64,000 nucleotides of DNA. Source: Strongyloides papillosus. Taxonomy: Eukaryota > Nematoda > Chromadorea > Rhabditida > Strongyloididae. The position numbers and the translations under genes are program-made. The stretch is taken from assembly GCA_005656395.1 (NCBI GenBank), contig SRSI01000056.1, positions 248,001-312,000 of the forward strand, written 5' to 3'. This document shows positions 45,641-57,996 of this stretch, in pieces (within the stretch, counting starts at the first letter, position 1; the number at the start of each line of letters is the position of its first letter). Below the pieces are notes generated by a model. The model searched no databases. It saw only the letters and a list, made by a program, of their open reading frames with translations, and was not told the DNA's origin.

Positions 45641-47558
45641 TTATTTTTTGTTTGGAAATTGCACTAGTGATGATTTTTTCTTTATTGTACCACTCTCGCC
45701 CCCTGGATAATGGGTTCCCGTATTTTGATATATCAATTCACCATTTAACATTCTTCTTAAACTTAGGGGAGTGTTGGCGTGGCTCATGCTGTACCAACTT
45801 CTTGCGTCATCTAAACTGGCTGTTGCTCCACTGTCTTTGTGATTTTTGAACATGTTTGTTAGTGTTTCGTTGCTGTAACCGTAACTGACATCGTTGTAGG
45901 CTACGGATATTAGTGATCCGTCACAGGGTGATGAGTATATGGATATGATATCGTTTTTATCTATAGGTGTTGTACAGTTATCGTAAGGTGACATAGGATT
46001 TGGTTCTGGTTGCGTATCTGTTTGACAAGAACTAGTAATCATCATTGAATCTTTTTTAGTTTCAACTTTATCACCATTATCTAATGGTTCAAAATCATCT
46101 GGAGTAAGAATTTTATGCAGAAGAGTAGTTCTTAAATGATATGACATATTACCGGTTTTCCTTAAATTTGATAACTTTCTTTGTAAAGATTTTTTCGGAG
46201 CAAGTTTAAAATGATTAGATCTCTTTGCTGGTTTAACTTCAAGATCCTCTTTCTCCTCATCATCACCCTCAACAAAACCAATTTCTTTAATCAAATTTCC
46301 CTCTATCCAAGTTTTGAAAATTTTCGATCCCCAATCTTTTAATCTATAACCTTTACTATGTTTTTTTTTCTCACTTTTAAAATGAAGATCATTTTTATCA
46401 TCTTTAAAAATCACAATATCATTGTTTTTATTTTTTTGATGGCCGAGCTTTTCAATTTCATTTATATAATCATTCAACAAATCATTCAATAATTTCTCAA
46501 TTGCCGTTTGAATTAAATTAATACACATAGATAATAATGCCAATCCTATTAAAATTAATAAAAAATTAACAAATATCATGTCAAATTTTGATGGTACAAT
46601 ATCCCCTAGTCCAACAGTTGATATACTAACAAAAAAGAAGTAGACAGATGTAAGATAAGGCCATTCTGTTTCCCAGATACAGAATAATGCTGCGGACAGT
46701 GCTATCCAAAGAATCATAATGAGGAGTGCTAGAAAAATTGGGAAATCTTCTACCTCCTCCACTTCTTCGTCGACCACAGAAGTTTCAACAAATGTATCAG
46801 AATCTACTTTCTCAGAAACCGTTGCAATAGAATCAATATTTTTCCCTAGTTTTGTTGACGCTCTTCTTATCAACTAAAGTAAATATAATTTGAAAAGAGT
46901 TTTTATATCAAAATACTTACATTCCTTTTGGCAGATGGTAATTGTTTTCTTGCATACATATAATGTTGATATATTTTTGTTAATGTTTCACTCATAATTT
47001 TACCTATTTTTTTGAGAATAATTAAAAATAACGGAATACCTATCATAATATATATAATTGAGGCTAATTTTCCAGAGTTTGTCTTGGCAACTGGATTTCC
47101 ATACCCTATAGTTGTGTATAACTGGCCAGCATAAAACATAGAACCCATTATCGTCCATGGGCTAGGACCCATACGATCCTCTATTACATCAGTTAAATTT
47201 AGATGATCAACAAAAAATAATATAGAATCTCGTATTAGAAATCTTTGATAAGTTGTATTGACACCATTTGATTGACCATCATCATTTGATGGAACATTAT
47301 TTGGACATTTTATTTTTAGCAATCTATTGACAACCTAACAATAATTATAAAAAATTTATCATCAAAACTTACTTCACTAAATGCATACTCAGTTTTTTCT
47401 CTAAACAATAAACGTTGTTTTTGATCTTTTTCTAACTCTAGGTTTCGAAAAATTACTGCTCCTAGTAAGGTGTATGATATTAACAGGACCAGGGGCCATG
47501 TAATACCAAAAATGTTACTATAATATAATTTTCTTATCCTGCATAGCAATAAATTCAT
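45641..47558 (-). CDS. two-pore-domain potassium channel (TWK/K2P)
   Basis: Leak potassium channel of the plasma membrane. Three exons: 47558-47373, 47334-46921 and 46873-45641, with introns of 38 and 47 bases (both GTAAGT...TTAG), joined in phase 0; 610 residues. First membrane helix about 17-37; an extracellular loop with N-T-T; pore 1 TTIGYG (selectivity filter 137-141); helix 2 and 3 about 151-172 and 245-266; pore 2 TVGLG (286-290); last helix about 298-322. A long cytoplasmic tail of nearly 290 residues carries basic and serine-rich stretches and no recognised domain. The two different filter sequences and the four-helix plan are diagnostic. The start ATG follows an acceptor-like CAATTTAG. 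Confidence 0.92.
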
Positions 47559-48985
47559 TCTAAATTGTCTTATCTCTTTCAAAAAATTGTTAAAATTAAA
47601 TTTTAAAAAAAATTTTGGAATTGAAAGATTATACAAAATTGTTTACAATGTAATATGCTTATCTTGATGCATATAGTATATGATATCAATAAAATAGTAA
47701 ACCAAGAGCAATTATAATTATAAATAAATTACTCAAGTGGTTATAGGAAATGTAGTTGTTGGAAAATTCATCAAAAATTAATATTTTTAAGTCATATGGC
47801 AAAATTTTCACTTGTACCTAAAAGTTAAGTGCTATGAAGCTAAAATGAAGAGCATTAAATATTACTTTAACGAAGATTATTGTGAAAATTAAATTATAGT
47901 AAATAATATCAATAAAACTTTACATTTGCTCAATATTATAGAAATATTTTTTTATTTTATGATATTGGATATTTTAATTAAATCCTAAGTTTCAATAACA
48001 TCTGGAATTTGAGTTTTCAGAGGAATGTGAGAAATTTAGTTAATGAAAAACAATGCAGTTTGTTTTTTATGATAATAATAGATATTTTCATATAGTGAAT
48101 ATTAAAAAACAAGGTAACAAATTTAAAATTAATTAATATTATACTGCTGAAATATTTGATTTTATGAATTAATCAAACGATGGGCTGCTGTCGAAATTAA
48201 AAAAAGATTTGAAAAACAAAATAAATATATATTATGAAATATCCACATATTATGGGGCGTAAAGAAAACAAATTATTATCTTTTAAGATGTATATCATTC
48301 AATCATATTTCAATAATAATCCAATCTGATATCTCTAGGAAATGTACTTTGACAAAAAGTAGTAAAATGATTGGAATAATTGTGAACTATTATCTTTAAT
48401 CGTAATAATATTAAAGAAAGGGTTGACCAGATCTAATAATTTAACGAAAAAAGAAAAACTAAAGTAATTCTGTTCCTTAAAAACATTTTAAGTGCTAACG
48501 ACTTTTGAAATAGGTTAGATTACTTTTTAGATATTTTATTGTTTTTAAAATAATACAAATTCATTTTGGTTATGGGATTAAAAGGTACATTCTATAGAAA
48601 CATTAGATTGTCTATAGAATTTTTATTATCTTTTATCATCCAATTAAATAATGATTCCTTTAAGCTTTTATGTATCTTTTATATATTACGCATCTTCTTT
48701 TTAAAACTTTAAACATACTTTAATTTATTTCCATCCATCTTTAACAAATGAGTTTACAAATATTAAAAGGAGAAAGTTAAAATTTTTTTATTATCTAATT
48801 TTCTTTATTAAAATTGTCATTAAAGAAAGGTAAATTGTTAAAATGATGATAGCAAGAACCTCACTCTGTCAAAAAAAAATAGATGTCAGTAACTCATTTT
48901 GATTTATAATAGTTGATTTAATCGTTATTTAATAATGCCATTAGTAAAACAAGTTGAAGTGGTAAATTTTTAATGATCTTGGTTA
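47559..48985. other. AT-rich upstream region of the potassium channel gene
   Basis: No gene, RNA or repeat was recognised in 1.4 kb. It should hold the channel's promoter and the 3' end of the glycine-rich gene. Confidence 0.5.
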
Positions 48986-49228
48986 TTAACGTCTTCCAAA
49001 TCCTCCGCCACCAAAGCTTCCACCACCAAAACCTCCACCACCCATTGGCATACCTCCACCCATTCCGCCACCATAACTGCTTCCTCCGTAACTACTTCCT
49101 CCATAACTGTTTCCTCCGTAACCTCCACTCATGGGCATTGGTTCTGGCATTGGTCTACCATATCCGGGCCTTGAATATACAGGACTACACAATAAAATAA
49201 TAGCAAAAACAAAAGTTATAATAAGCAT
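48986..49228 (-). CDS. glycine-rich secreted peptide precursor
   Basis: Single-exon gene for 80 residues. A clear signal peptide (1-19, ending VYSRP) is followed by a proline/methionine stretch (RPMPEPMPMSGG) and repeats of GGSSYGG and GGGFGG. It ends GGGFGRR, so a terminal Gly before two Arg could act as an amidation and dibasic cleavage signal. Composition resembles nematode glycine-rich secreted peptides, some of them antimicrobial or neuropeptide-like, and cuticle or egg-shell glue proteins; sequence alone does not separate these. On the minus strand TATAAATAA (about 49277-49285) lies some 55 bases before the ATG, a plausible TATA box. Confidence 0.75.
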   Translation of the reverse strand: MLIITFVFAIILLCSPVYSRPGYGRPMPEPMPMSGGYGGNSYGGSSYGGSSYGGGMGGGMPMGGGGFGGGSFGGGGFGRR

Positions 49229-52200
49229 AGCAAAGTTAAATTAATTTAACATATACTCCAAAAAGTGAAACATCCAATTATTTATACAAAATATTTGATA
49301 CAAAATAAATTGTTTTTACTAAAACAATAAAAATTTTTAAGTCTCCAACAAGTTAATTAAAAATATAATCAGGTTTTATTGTACAATTTTCACATGCTAA
49401 AAACATCTCAAATACAAATGAACCTTTGACATTGAATATTTCTTAAGTTTAAAAAAGCTAATATTGTCTGTAGATTGATGGTAATTTTTTATTAAAACTT
49501 TACAATTACCTTCCGTAAAAAAGCAAATGACGTCTAGGTGAATGTGATTTTTGCTGTTTTTTTAATCAAATAAACAACCATCAATTATCAAATAAATTTT
49601 GTTTTATAACTTTGCTTAAAGCTTTTTATCAAACGTTTGGATGTTGATAAATCTTCTGTTTATTTTTTTAAATTGTATACATAAAAATAATAATTAGTTG
49701 CAGATTGAAGATATCATAGAAAAAATTGGAGATTTTTAATGTTTACTTATCAATTTGATAAACTAAGAATGTAATTTGGTAAGTGCAAACAATAAACAAT
49801 CGCTAAAATGTGTTTTTAATGATAAATTTTTAATTTTTATTTTGATTATCAATATTAAAACATTATTTTTGGTTTGTAAACAATAAATTGGTTTAAAAAA
49901 TATTTATTAATAGGTATATAACGTAGGTAAAGTTTAAGATTATTTAGATATCAAATAATTGATGGTAATTAAATATATCAAAGAAGTTATATTTTATGTG
50001 CTTTTGTGAAAAAATCTCATATGTTCACTTAATTTATTAAGATAATTTAAAAATTTTATTAGTTACACTTTGAATATTGCAATCATTTTATTAAAATAAT
50101 AATCTTTTATGCACCTACAAATATCATTCTAAAATATGCATATAAATTGCAATTATTTTCAAAGTCTGTATTTAGTGAATAGATATAAAAAATATACGAA
50201 AATATTATAACATTCTACCATTCTATTACATTGAAAAGAAATTTTCATCTTTGGAATAGATTGGTGTCTGTAATTTTGTTGCAAATCAAGTAGTTTAAAA
50301 AATAAGGAATATAATAAATATCATAAATTATTTAAAAATTAATTTTATTATGATAAATTAACAATAAATCAAATATTTATAAATACATTGCAGCATTTGG
50401 GTATTGATGATACCATAATAACTGAATTGAATAGATTTTTGTATAATAATATATTTTAAAGAAAATTTTTATGAATAAATATATTTATTTAAATTTTATT
50501 GAGAACAAACATTGGGTGTTTAAGTGTAAATAGATATTAAAATTACTTATTTTGGTACCAATCAACCGGAATTTTGTATTTTCTATTAATAGGATAAGTT
50601 ATTACAAATTAATATTCATTATAAATACTTATAAATCACATCAAAAACAACATTTTTTTTTGGCATAAAATTAAATCATTAATGACAATTTCTTCTACCA
50701 ACTCTAAAAGATCATACAAATATTGAATATAATATTCAACCATTAATGAAAAAGTGAAATAGTAGTAATTACAATCTCATTTAAATATCACAATTTAATT
50801 TTACAATACAATACAATACTGATTCGTTAATTCTATTCATTCAATTTTTTTATTCTAGTTGTATTGTCTTCACCATCTACAACATTAATAACAGTTCACT
50901 TATATAGGACAAACTCAAAGCATCGTACATTAATCTAACACAGAGACTAGCAAACTCATATTATATAAATGCTATTCTGTGCAGCATATTCAATAAAAAT
51001 ATAGGTCGCCTCTCTCAAAAGGAATAGTGTTGTGGTTTTGGTTTGCTAAATGCTAAAGCATATGTCAATCGACAAGCTGTAACTATATTTTTAGATAGAT
51101 ACACTTTTTATAAAGATTTTGCTTCTTCATCTGTTTTACCTTATTACAATTTTTATATGCATTCCCTCCGAAATATCTTTTTGTGTTTATTGATTTGTTT
51201 CGAAATTGTTTTACTAAGAATGTATTAGGCAGCAAATATTTAATAGGATATATCAAAGTTGACTGCAGCATACCGCGAATGTGCTTATGTGAAATATATG
51301 TGCATTTTGCAGGATGTATTCCATGCGCTCATATCAATAATGTGTGATTATATTTTTTTAATATCCCTAATAACTTGATTATATCCTACTGTGCCATCAC
51401 AGATTTTAGTATTATTTTTATTAAATTAAAATTTTGCTTAATAACTATGTGAATGATAATATATATTAATTTTGTGGTATGCATGTCTGACTTTAAATTT
51501 ATGATTACAAATAAAAATCATGAGACTAACTTTTTGCTACTAATTTCGTAATCTACGTTGCTTTATTTTGTGTAATCAAAAAATATTTTTTCTTTTAAAA
51601 ATTTTTATAAACTTTTATGTTGCGTTGTCATTAGATTTTTTTATTTTTATGATACCGTTGTACTTTTATGTAGATTTTTTTATTGTACTTTTTGTTGTGA
51701 TTCTTCGAAAAGGATAATCATGTGCGAAAGCATTAGTCATTTTATGGCGTTTCTTAGTAACACATTCTTCTTTAGTTTGTATTTAAATTTATTGCTATTA
51801 GATTTTTCTTTAGTTGTTTTTATATATTTAATAGTTATTTTGTTTTTCAATTTAAAAAGTGTTTATTTTAATTATGTTTGGAATGTTCTTATGTTTTATG
51901 TTGTTGTATGTGAAAAGTTACTCCATTTATTATCACTAAAATACATATCATATGGAGGAAATTAAATATAAAATAAAGTCTAAAATTAGAAATTTACATG
52001 TAAACATGACATAATCACACTAGTAGCATATAATAATTAACTGATGGCACTGATTTTGTACAATGCACGAGAATGAGGTGTTGGAAACATGACTACGCAT
52101 CCAAAATTTCTTTTGTATGTATGTCTGTGATTTTCAACTTCTCCTTTACTTGATGTAGTTGGTGACTAGTTGAGAAGAGACAAAAATTGAGCGCTCCCCT

Positions 52201-52348
52201 GCTACACTACTCAATTTAGCAGGCTAACTATATTATTTAAGCTATTCGAATCGATTGTCTTTTGCTGACAAAACTTTTTATCACTATTGTAATTATTATT
52301 TTCTTCTACAGTTATTTATATTATATTTGATTATTATAGATTCATAAT
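49229..52348. other. long AT-rich intergenic region
   Basis: About 3.1 kb between divergent genes. No supported gene: short frames near 51043-51228 and 51720-51965 are T-rich and lack family features. The last 300 bases are the probable leader of the zinc-module gene, with a TATTATAG acceptor-like site 9 bases before its ATG. Confidence 0.5.
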
Positions 52349-55135
52349 ATGTCACTTGATGATATGAGTTATAATGGTACTGTTGACAAAGCAACAAATG
52401 ATGTTACCAATGCAATACTGAGATTTTTATCACAACCTTTATCAGCAGAGGATACCTCATTTTCACTATTTAATGGATCATTTGATTTTCCTAATAACAT
52501 CACATCTTCGTCAGAATCATCGGTGGTGGATGGTTTCCCATCACACAAGAAATACAAAACACTAAAAACATTCTCAACATTTAATGAAGGTGAAGAGTAT
52601 GTGAAAAGTTTAAAAATCTTAAGATGTAAATCTCAATATCCTGGTAGAGCTTTAAAAACGTTCCAGTATGCTTGCAAAATAAAAGATTGTAAATATTATG
52701 CATTATTAAGGACGGAGAAGGATGGTAGAACAGCTATACTTCAAGTTAATAATGAATTTCATTCTCATACTATTAAAGATCTTGAGGAACAGCAAGTTAA
52801 TCCTAAGAAACCAAAATTAGATATGTGTGAGAAGGCTTTAGATGTGGCGATGTCATTAAAGAAATCTGGTATGTCTATTAAAGATATTCATAAGAAGCTT
52901 GAAGAAGATGCGAAAAGTGGTGTTTTATCATTTAGAGGAGATGAAATGCAGTTGAAGCATAAACTTTATAAACAATCATTAAAAGATTCCTCTTCATCAA
53001 TCTCAAATAACATAAACATCGTAGAAAATATTTTTGGAAAAAGCAGCTATGACATAACTGTGGAGGAGTACGCCCACGATCCATGTGTAAAAGTCTTCCA
53101 CACCTGGGAGGAAGGTCAAGAATACATTAAAAATTTGAAAATTCTTAGATGTAAATCTACTTACCCAAAGCGAATTGTTAGAAAGACACATCAATTTGTT
53201 TGTAGAATAAGAGATTGTAACTATAGTGCAATGCTTAAGATGACAGGACGTGATTCTGTCTCAATTTTACGAGGTAATTATCCTACTCACGATCATACTG
53301 CTGATAATGTGGAGGAACATAATATGATTAAGAAAAGAAAAATAGATATATGTCCAAAGGCTTTGGAGATAGCTTCTACTATGAAGAAGGCTGGTTTTAA
53401 GTTGTGTGATATTGAAAGTAAATTGAAAGCTGAAGATGAGAAAGGGAATGTTATTTTTAAGAGTGGTATACATCAATTAAGAAATAAGTTATATAAAAAT
53501 GGTAAAAATGAAATTGAGAGGTCATCAGATACTTTTATTGATTTAATTCGTACTTTTAATCCTTCCATCCCTTCAAGTGAGAAGGAATCTTCTGTAATAA
53601 GTAATAATGGATCAATTTCCGTTGATGAGAATCAACAAAATAACTTTGATGAGTTAATTTTTAATAATTCAAATTGTATGGATACATCAGGAGATAAGTT
53701 ATTTAGTACTTCAGAATTGGATAGTATTTGTTCTGGTAATTCATTAATTAAAGTTTTTGATACTTGGGAAAAAGGTGAAAAATATGTACAAGATTTAAAA
53801 GTTTTCAGAAGAAGGAGTACTTACCCTTCCTCGACAAGGAAATCTTATCAATATGTTTGTAAAATTGAAGATTGTAAATATTCTTTGATATTAAAAAGTG
53901 CCAAAGAAGGTAATAACTGTATTTTAAAGGCTAATTCTTTAACTCATGAACATAATGCTGATAATATGAATGATTATTTACCAATGAAAAAGAAGGCATT
54001 TGAGTTGTCGGATAAAGGTTTAGAAATAGCAATCGAGCTTAAGAGAAATGGTTTGCAATACTCGGAGATTCATGAATTTCTGGAGAATGAGGCTAAGAAA
54101 GGGAAAATTGTCTACAGAGGTGATTGTAAAATGTTGAGAAGTAGACTTAGTAGAATGAAAGATAAAGTCAAGACAGAAGCAGGAAATGATAATGGTTCTG
54201 TTTCATTGGAATCAATTACCTCTCAATTATTTAATAATGAATTGTTGAAATTAAATAACACCGAAAACAATAGCAAAATGGAAGTAGATGAATGCCATCC
54301 CCCAATAAAAAATGAAACAACTGAAAGTATTGTAAATTTATTATCAAATTTCCAAGCATGTATATCATCTAAAGAAAATTCAAGTCCAGGCTGTAGTAAA
54401 TCAGACAACACCTACCATGACAATACCTCATTATTAAATGAATCAAATAATTCCAAAATATCCTTTGAGCATGTAAAAGTATTCGACTCCTGGGAACAAG
54501 GTGAAGAGTACATAAAGTCAATGAAAATCCTCCGTTGTAAAAGTAAATACCCAAAAAGGCAGAGGCGTTCTCACCAATATGTTTGTCGAATGCGTGATTG
54601 TAGGTTCTCAATTATGCTTAAGATGAGTGAGAATGAAAAGTGTATACTAAGAGCAAATAGTGTCAATCACGAACATACAGATGAGGATTTAAAGAGTATT
54701 AATTCTATAAAAGTTAGGAAATTGGAGATTTGTGATAAAGCTTTTGAGATGGCAAAGAAGTATAGGCTTGATGGTATGAGTGTCAAAGAGATACACAAAG
54801 TTTTGGAGCATGAAAAACAGATGAATCCAAGTATATGTTATAATTTAAATGAGGGACAATTGAGGAATAAATTTAATACAGCTGGTTTATTAAAAGAACA
54901 TTCAAAGGAACCATTTAATACTCTTTCATTTTTCGGGGATGCTTTATCACTCTTTCAAAACATTAATTCTCAAAGTAATTCCCTTCCATTATCATTGAAT
55001 GGAAGCGAGTCACAACAAAAGGAGGCAATGTGCATTGACTCAAACAATCATGAAACGCCACAAACTGATCAACTGGATTTTAGCAAATTAATTGGAAGTC
55101 TCTTCAACCTAAATCCACCTGCATCAGCAATATAA
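52349..55135 (+). CDS. protein with four C-x4-C/H-x-H zinc modules (FLYWCH/WRKY-GCM1-like)
   Basis: Single-exon gene for 928 residues, no signal peptide or membrane segment. Four copies of a compound module lie at about 73-208, 248-385, 468-603 and 709-845. The first half of each reads F-x-x-W/F-x-x-G-x-x-Y-x-x-x-L/M-K-x-x-R...Y-P...Q-x-x-C-x4-C and ends H-x-H. Proposed zinc ligands are C109/C114/H138/H140, C285/C290/H314/H316, C504/C509/H533/H535 and C746/C751/H774/H776. The second half is helical, with the pattern A-x-x-x-K-x-G-x-x-x-x-x-I-x-x-x-L and a basic start. The zinc pattern is like FLYWCH and WRKY-GCM1-type DNA-binding domains, which often derive from Mutator-like transposases, so a nuclear DNA-binding role is likely but inferred. 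Linkers are Ser/Asn-rich. An AATAAA near 55166 may end the transcript. Confidence 0.75.
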   Translation: MSLDDMSYNGTVDKATNDVTNAILRFLSQPLSAEDTSFSLFNGSFDFPNNITSSSESSVVDGFPSHKKYKTLKTFSTFNEGEEYVKSLKILRCKSQYPGRALKTFQYACKIKDCKYYALLRTEKDGRTAILQVNNEFHSHTIKDLEEQQVNPKKPKLDMCEKALDVAMSLKKSGMSIKDIHKKLEEDAKSGVLSFRGDEMQLKHKLYKQSLKDSSSSISNNINIVENIFGKSSYDITVEEYAHDPCVKVFHTWEEGQEYIKNLKILRCKSTYPKRIVRKTHQFVCRIRDCNYSAMLKMTGRDSVSILRGNYPTHDHTADNVEEHNMIKKRKIDICPKALEIASTMKKAGFKLCDIESKLKAEDEKGNVIFKSGIHQLRNKLYKNGKNEIERSSDTFIDLIRTFNPSIPSSEKESSVISNNGSISVDENQQNNFDELIFNNSNCMDTSGDKLFSTSELDSICSGNSLIKVFDTWEKGEKYVQDLKVFRRRSTYPSSTRKSYQYVCKIEDCKYSLILKSAKEGNNCILKANSLTHEHNADNMNDYLPMKKKAFELSDKGLEIAIELKRNGLQYSEIHEFLENEAKKGKIVYRGDCKMLRSRLSRMKDKVKTEAGNDNGSVSLESITSQLFNNELLKLNNTENNSKMEVDECHPPIKNETTESIVNLLSNFQACISSKENSSPGCSKSDNTYHDNTSLLNESNNSKISFEHVKVFDSWEQGEEYIKSMKILRCKSKYPKRQRRSHQYVCRMRDCRFSIMLKMSENEKCILRANSVNHEHTDEDLKSINSIKVRKLEICDKAFEMAKKYRLDGMSVKEIHKVLEHEKQMNPSICYNLNEGQLRNKFNTAGLLKEHSKEPFNTLSFFGDALSLFQNINSQSNSLPLSLNGSESQQKEAMCIDSNNHETPQTDQLDFSKLIGSLFNLNPPASAI

Positions 55136-55382
55136 ATAGGTGTTGTAAATTTTGATATTTTTATTTAATAAACATAAAACTTTCTGTTCAATTTCCTTGG
55201 TTGCCGTTTCTTCAAGCCTTAAAATAAAGAAATAATAATTTATTTTAATATTGTTTTCTTGTAATTTTTATTTATTTTTGTTTTTTTGTAATCATTTTTT
55301 TTTATATAATTTATTTCAATATGATGTATATTATATCATTTTTTTATTGTTAATAAAAAAGAAATTAAAGGGTGAATTAAAT

Positions 55383-56158
55383 TTAACAATAAAAGTTATG
55401 TGATTTGTATGTTTTATTTAATATATCTGCTTCCACTTGATCCAGGTGTATCGATAGATCTTTTGACGATTTTTTAAGTATTGCGTAATTATAGTGTAAA
55501 TATTTTTGTGTCCCATTAACATCTTTTCTAAAAACAGTAAAGAATCCTGAAGGTACATGCATATTCATCAAAGGACTAGCAGAAAAAGCATTATTAAAAA
55601 TCACCAATTCTTCAAAAGCAGCTGCAGTTAAATTTGATTAAATTTGTTTTATCTGACTTTCTTTGTCATTTATAGAGAGACTTTCATTGCCTGCAATTTG
55701 ATCAATTTGTTTTTGTGCATTTTTAGTACTATCAGACATTGTAGAGCTATTTATACAAATAATTCTTGATCGTTTTAAATTATTAAATTCATATTTTTGA
55801 TGTTAAATGAATTGATTGTAAAGTCTCTATATAATAATAATTTTTAAACTTACGGTAAGATTTCCATCTTGTGTTTTAAGGTAATCAAAAACGTTTTGTA
55901 TGATCTGAGTTCGAGTGATTGTATTGTCATTTTCAATCTCATAGATTCGTTGCCATTGTTCATTGGTTAATGCTTTATGGAAAGGATTGTACATGTAGTC
56001 ATGAGTATAATAATAAAAACAATAACATCTTAAAGTAACAGTAACAACAATAAAAATATAATATTTCTTGATTTTGATAATAGAACCTTTTAAAGCTCTA
56101 AAAAAGTTTGTTTTTAATGTGAAATTATCCTCATTTAAATAGATTTCTTGTGTTTGTT
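55383..56158 (-). pseudogene. unrecognised single-pass membrane protein gene, probably decayed (copy 1)
   Basis: Minus-strand exon 56158-55854 follows an acceptor (CTATTTAG) and is open. A strongly hydrophobic stretch (IFIVVVTVTLRCYCF) is followed by a polar segment ending in a GTAAGT donor. A second open block (about 55780-55383) reads NAQKQIDQIAGNESLS and ends in SHNFYC. It is interrupted by an in-frame TAA; a 36-base GTCAGA...CTGCAG stretch over that stop could be an intron, but the neighbouring paralog codes straight through it. No start codon was found. The family is unknown; the paralog lies at 56772-57437. Confidence 0.5.
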
Positions 56159-56771
56159 CTAAATAGGAATAAATTTGTAAGCATAAACATTAACTTTTAT
56201 TCAAAACAAGTAAAGTTTATTTAAAAAATGTTACTGATTAAACAAAAAAAATCTTTTACATGATTAATATAATTTTTTTATAATTTTTATTTATGTTTTC
56301 AATATTGGTCCTTCTTGTTATTTATTTTATTACAAAATAGAAATATTTTTACAGACCGAATAAGTTTTTTTTATAGCTAGAGTAAATTAAACTTCGACAG
56401 ATTACATTTAGGACGTAGTACATGTTTTATAACCTTTTAAATTTTAATAAATGGCCAATAGGCATTCATTATAATGGTTATTTTTTAATTATCCATCGTA
56501 TTCTCTTAGAATGATTTTACTAAAAAAATTATAATCACTTTTTGGTCAATAAATTGACTAATTTTCCCCACTCAAGTAAGAAAAAAAAGACATCTTTTAG
56601 TTATCTACTCATTAAGAATCAGTTAAATTTGAGAAAAGTTACGAGAAAGACAAAATTTTTTATCATAATTATTTCTTAAAGACTTATTGAATTTGATTTG
56701 TATTATATCTTTTTTAAAAAAAATGAATACAACATTAAATTTAGCAATAATTTATTGTTTTCTGTATTTTA
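56159..56771. other. spacer between the two related membrane-protein relics
   Basis: AT-rich. The 56610-56660 part carries the dispersed GTTAAATTTGAGAAAAGTTA-type repeat also found near 34735 and 57895. No gene; the upstream exon expected for the 55383 gene was not recognised. Confidence 0.45.
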
Positions 56772-57437
56772 TTATATGTATCTCCCTCCTCTTGGTGATG
56801 TTGTTTTAGTAGATCTTTTGGCAATTTCATATATATCATCAAAATCAAAGTCGCATATTCCTTGTCCTTCTATTCTCAGAATTTCTTACACCAGTATTAT
56901 TTCTTCTAACATTGTATCCATTGCTCATCGGATTCATACGACCATCCGCAGAATTATCAAATTCATTAAAAAGACCTTGAGTTAACTTTGATTTAACCTG
57001 TCTTAACTGGCTTCTTCTGTCATTTCTAGAAAAACATTCATTATCTGAAGTTTGATCAATTCGTCTTTGTCTATTGTTAGTACTATAAAACGGTGTGGAG
57101 TTATTTCTATGTTAAGCTCTTTGTTGTTTTGATTCATTTGAATAAAATGTTTGGTTTTGGGCATGTTGATTGTAACGATTCTAAGATAATAATAAATTAC
57201 ATACTATTAATTACTAAACTTACACTATAATTAATTTCTACCTTGTGTGTTAGGCTAATTAGAATTTTTTTGTCTCGTTTGAGTTTCAAAATTTGCATTA
57301 TCATCTTCATTCCAGTTATCTTGTTGTACCTGCGAATTAATACGTGACATATATGAAAATCTAATTCATCTGTTATAGTTATCACTAGAACATCTTAAAA
57401 GCAATAACAACAAAAATAATATCAATAAAAATTTCAT
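56772..57437 (-). pseudogene. unrecognised membrane/secreted protein gene, decayed (copy 2)
   Basis: It starts with ATG at 57437 and a hydrophobic leader (MKFLLILFLLLLLLRCSSDN), then a polar Gln/Asn-rich sequence. The middle block RRIDQTSDNECFSRNDRRSQ aligns with the neighbour's QKQIDQIAGNESLSINDKES, proving the two are tandem paralogs. Stops occur after the leader, near 57245 and near 57113, and a frameshift precedes the tail (IAKRSTKTTSPRGGRYI, stop at 56772). Dead or extremely fragmented. No known family. Confidence 0.5.
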
Positions 57438-57996
57438 ATTTTTGATAATGAAATTTGTTAATGATTTAAAAGGATTTGTATTTTAATGTGTAATACACTA
57501 ACTTAAAAACATTTCTTGGGAGTTGTTTAAATATATTCAATTGTCAAGCATAAACATTGAATTCAATTTAAATCTAGTAGAGTTTATTGAAAAACTGTTG
57601 CTGATTAAGGAAAATAAAAGATTTTGCATCTGATTATTATAATTTTTATAAATTTTGTTTAGATTATCAATATTTATCTTTATAGTGATTCATCTTCCTA
57701 CAAAGTACGAATATTTCTACTGAAAAAAGATTTTTTTTCCCAAAACTATTTTTTTATCAGTTTCGAATGTTACGTATCGAATGCAGCACATATTTTGTAC
57801 TTTTTTTTATTTTTAATAAACAGCTGAAAACAATTTTTTCTAATGGATGTGTTAAATCTTCTAAAATCTTCTACAAGAACATTTTTACTAATAAAAATCG
57901 GTTAATTTTAAAAAGAGTTATTGTGAATACGAAATAAATTTTTTTATCTTCTACTATGCAAAGAAAGAGCATAAAAATATAGGTAAAAAAAGTTTC
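57438..57996. other. AT-rich spacer with dispersed repeat
   Basis: Contains another AAAATCGGTTAATTTTAAAA-type repeat copy near 57894-57913. No gene. Confidence 0.45.

Noticed and set aside
51720..51965. 81-codon hydrophobic plus-strand frame
   Set aside because: Its Phe/Leu/Val richness follows from T-rich DNA; no start context, splice sites or relatives are visible.
56698..56985. 95-codon plus-strand frame
   Set aside because: Lies antisense to the decayed paralog at 56772-57437, which has better homology support.
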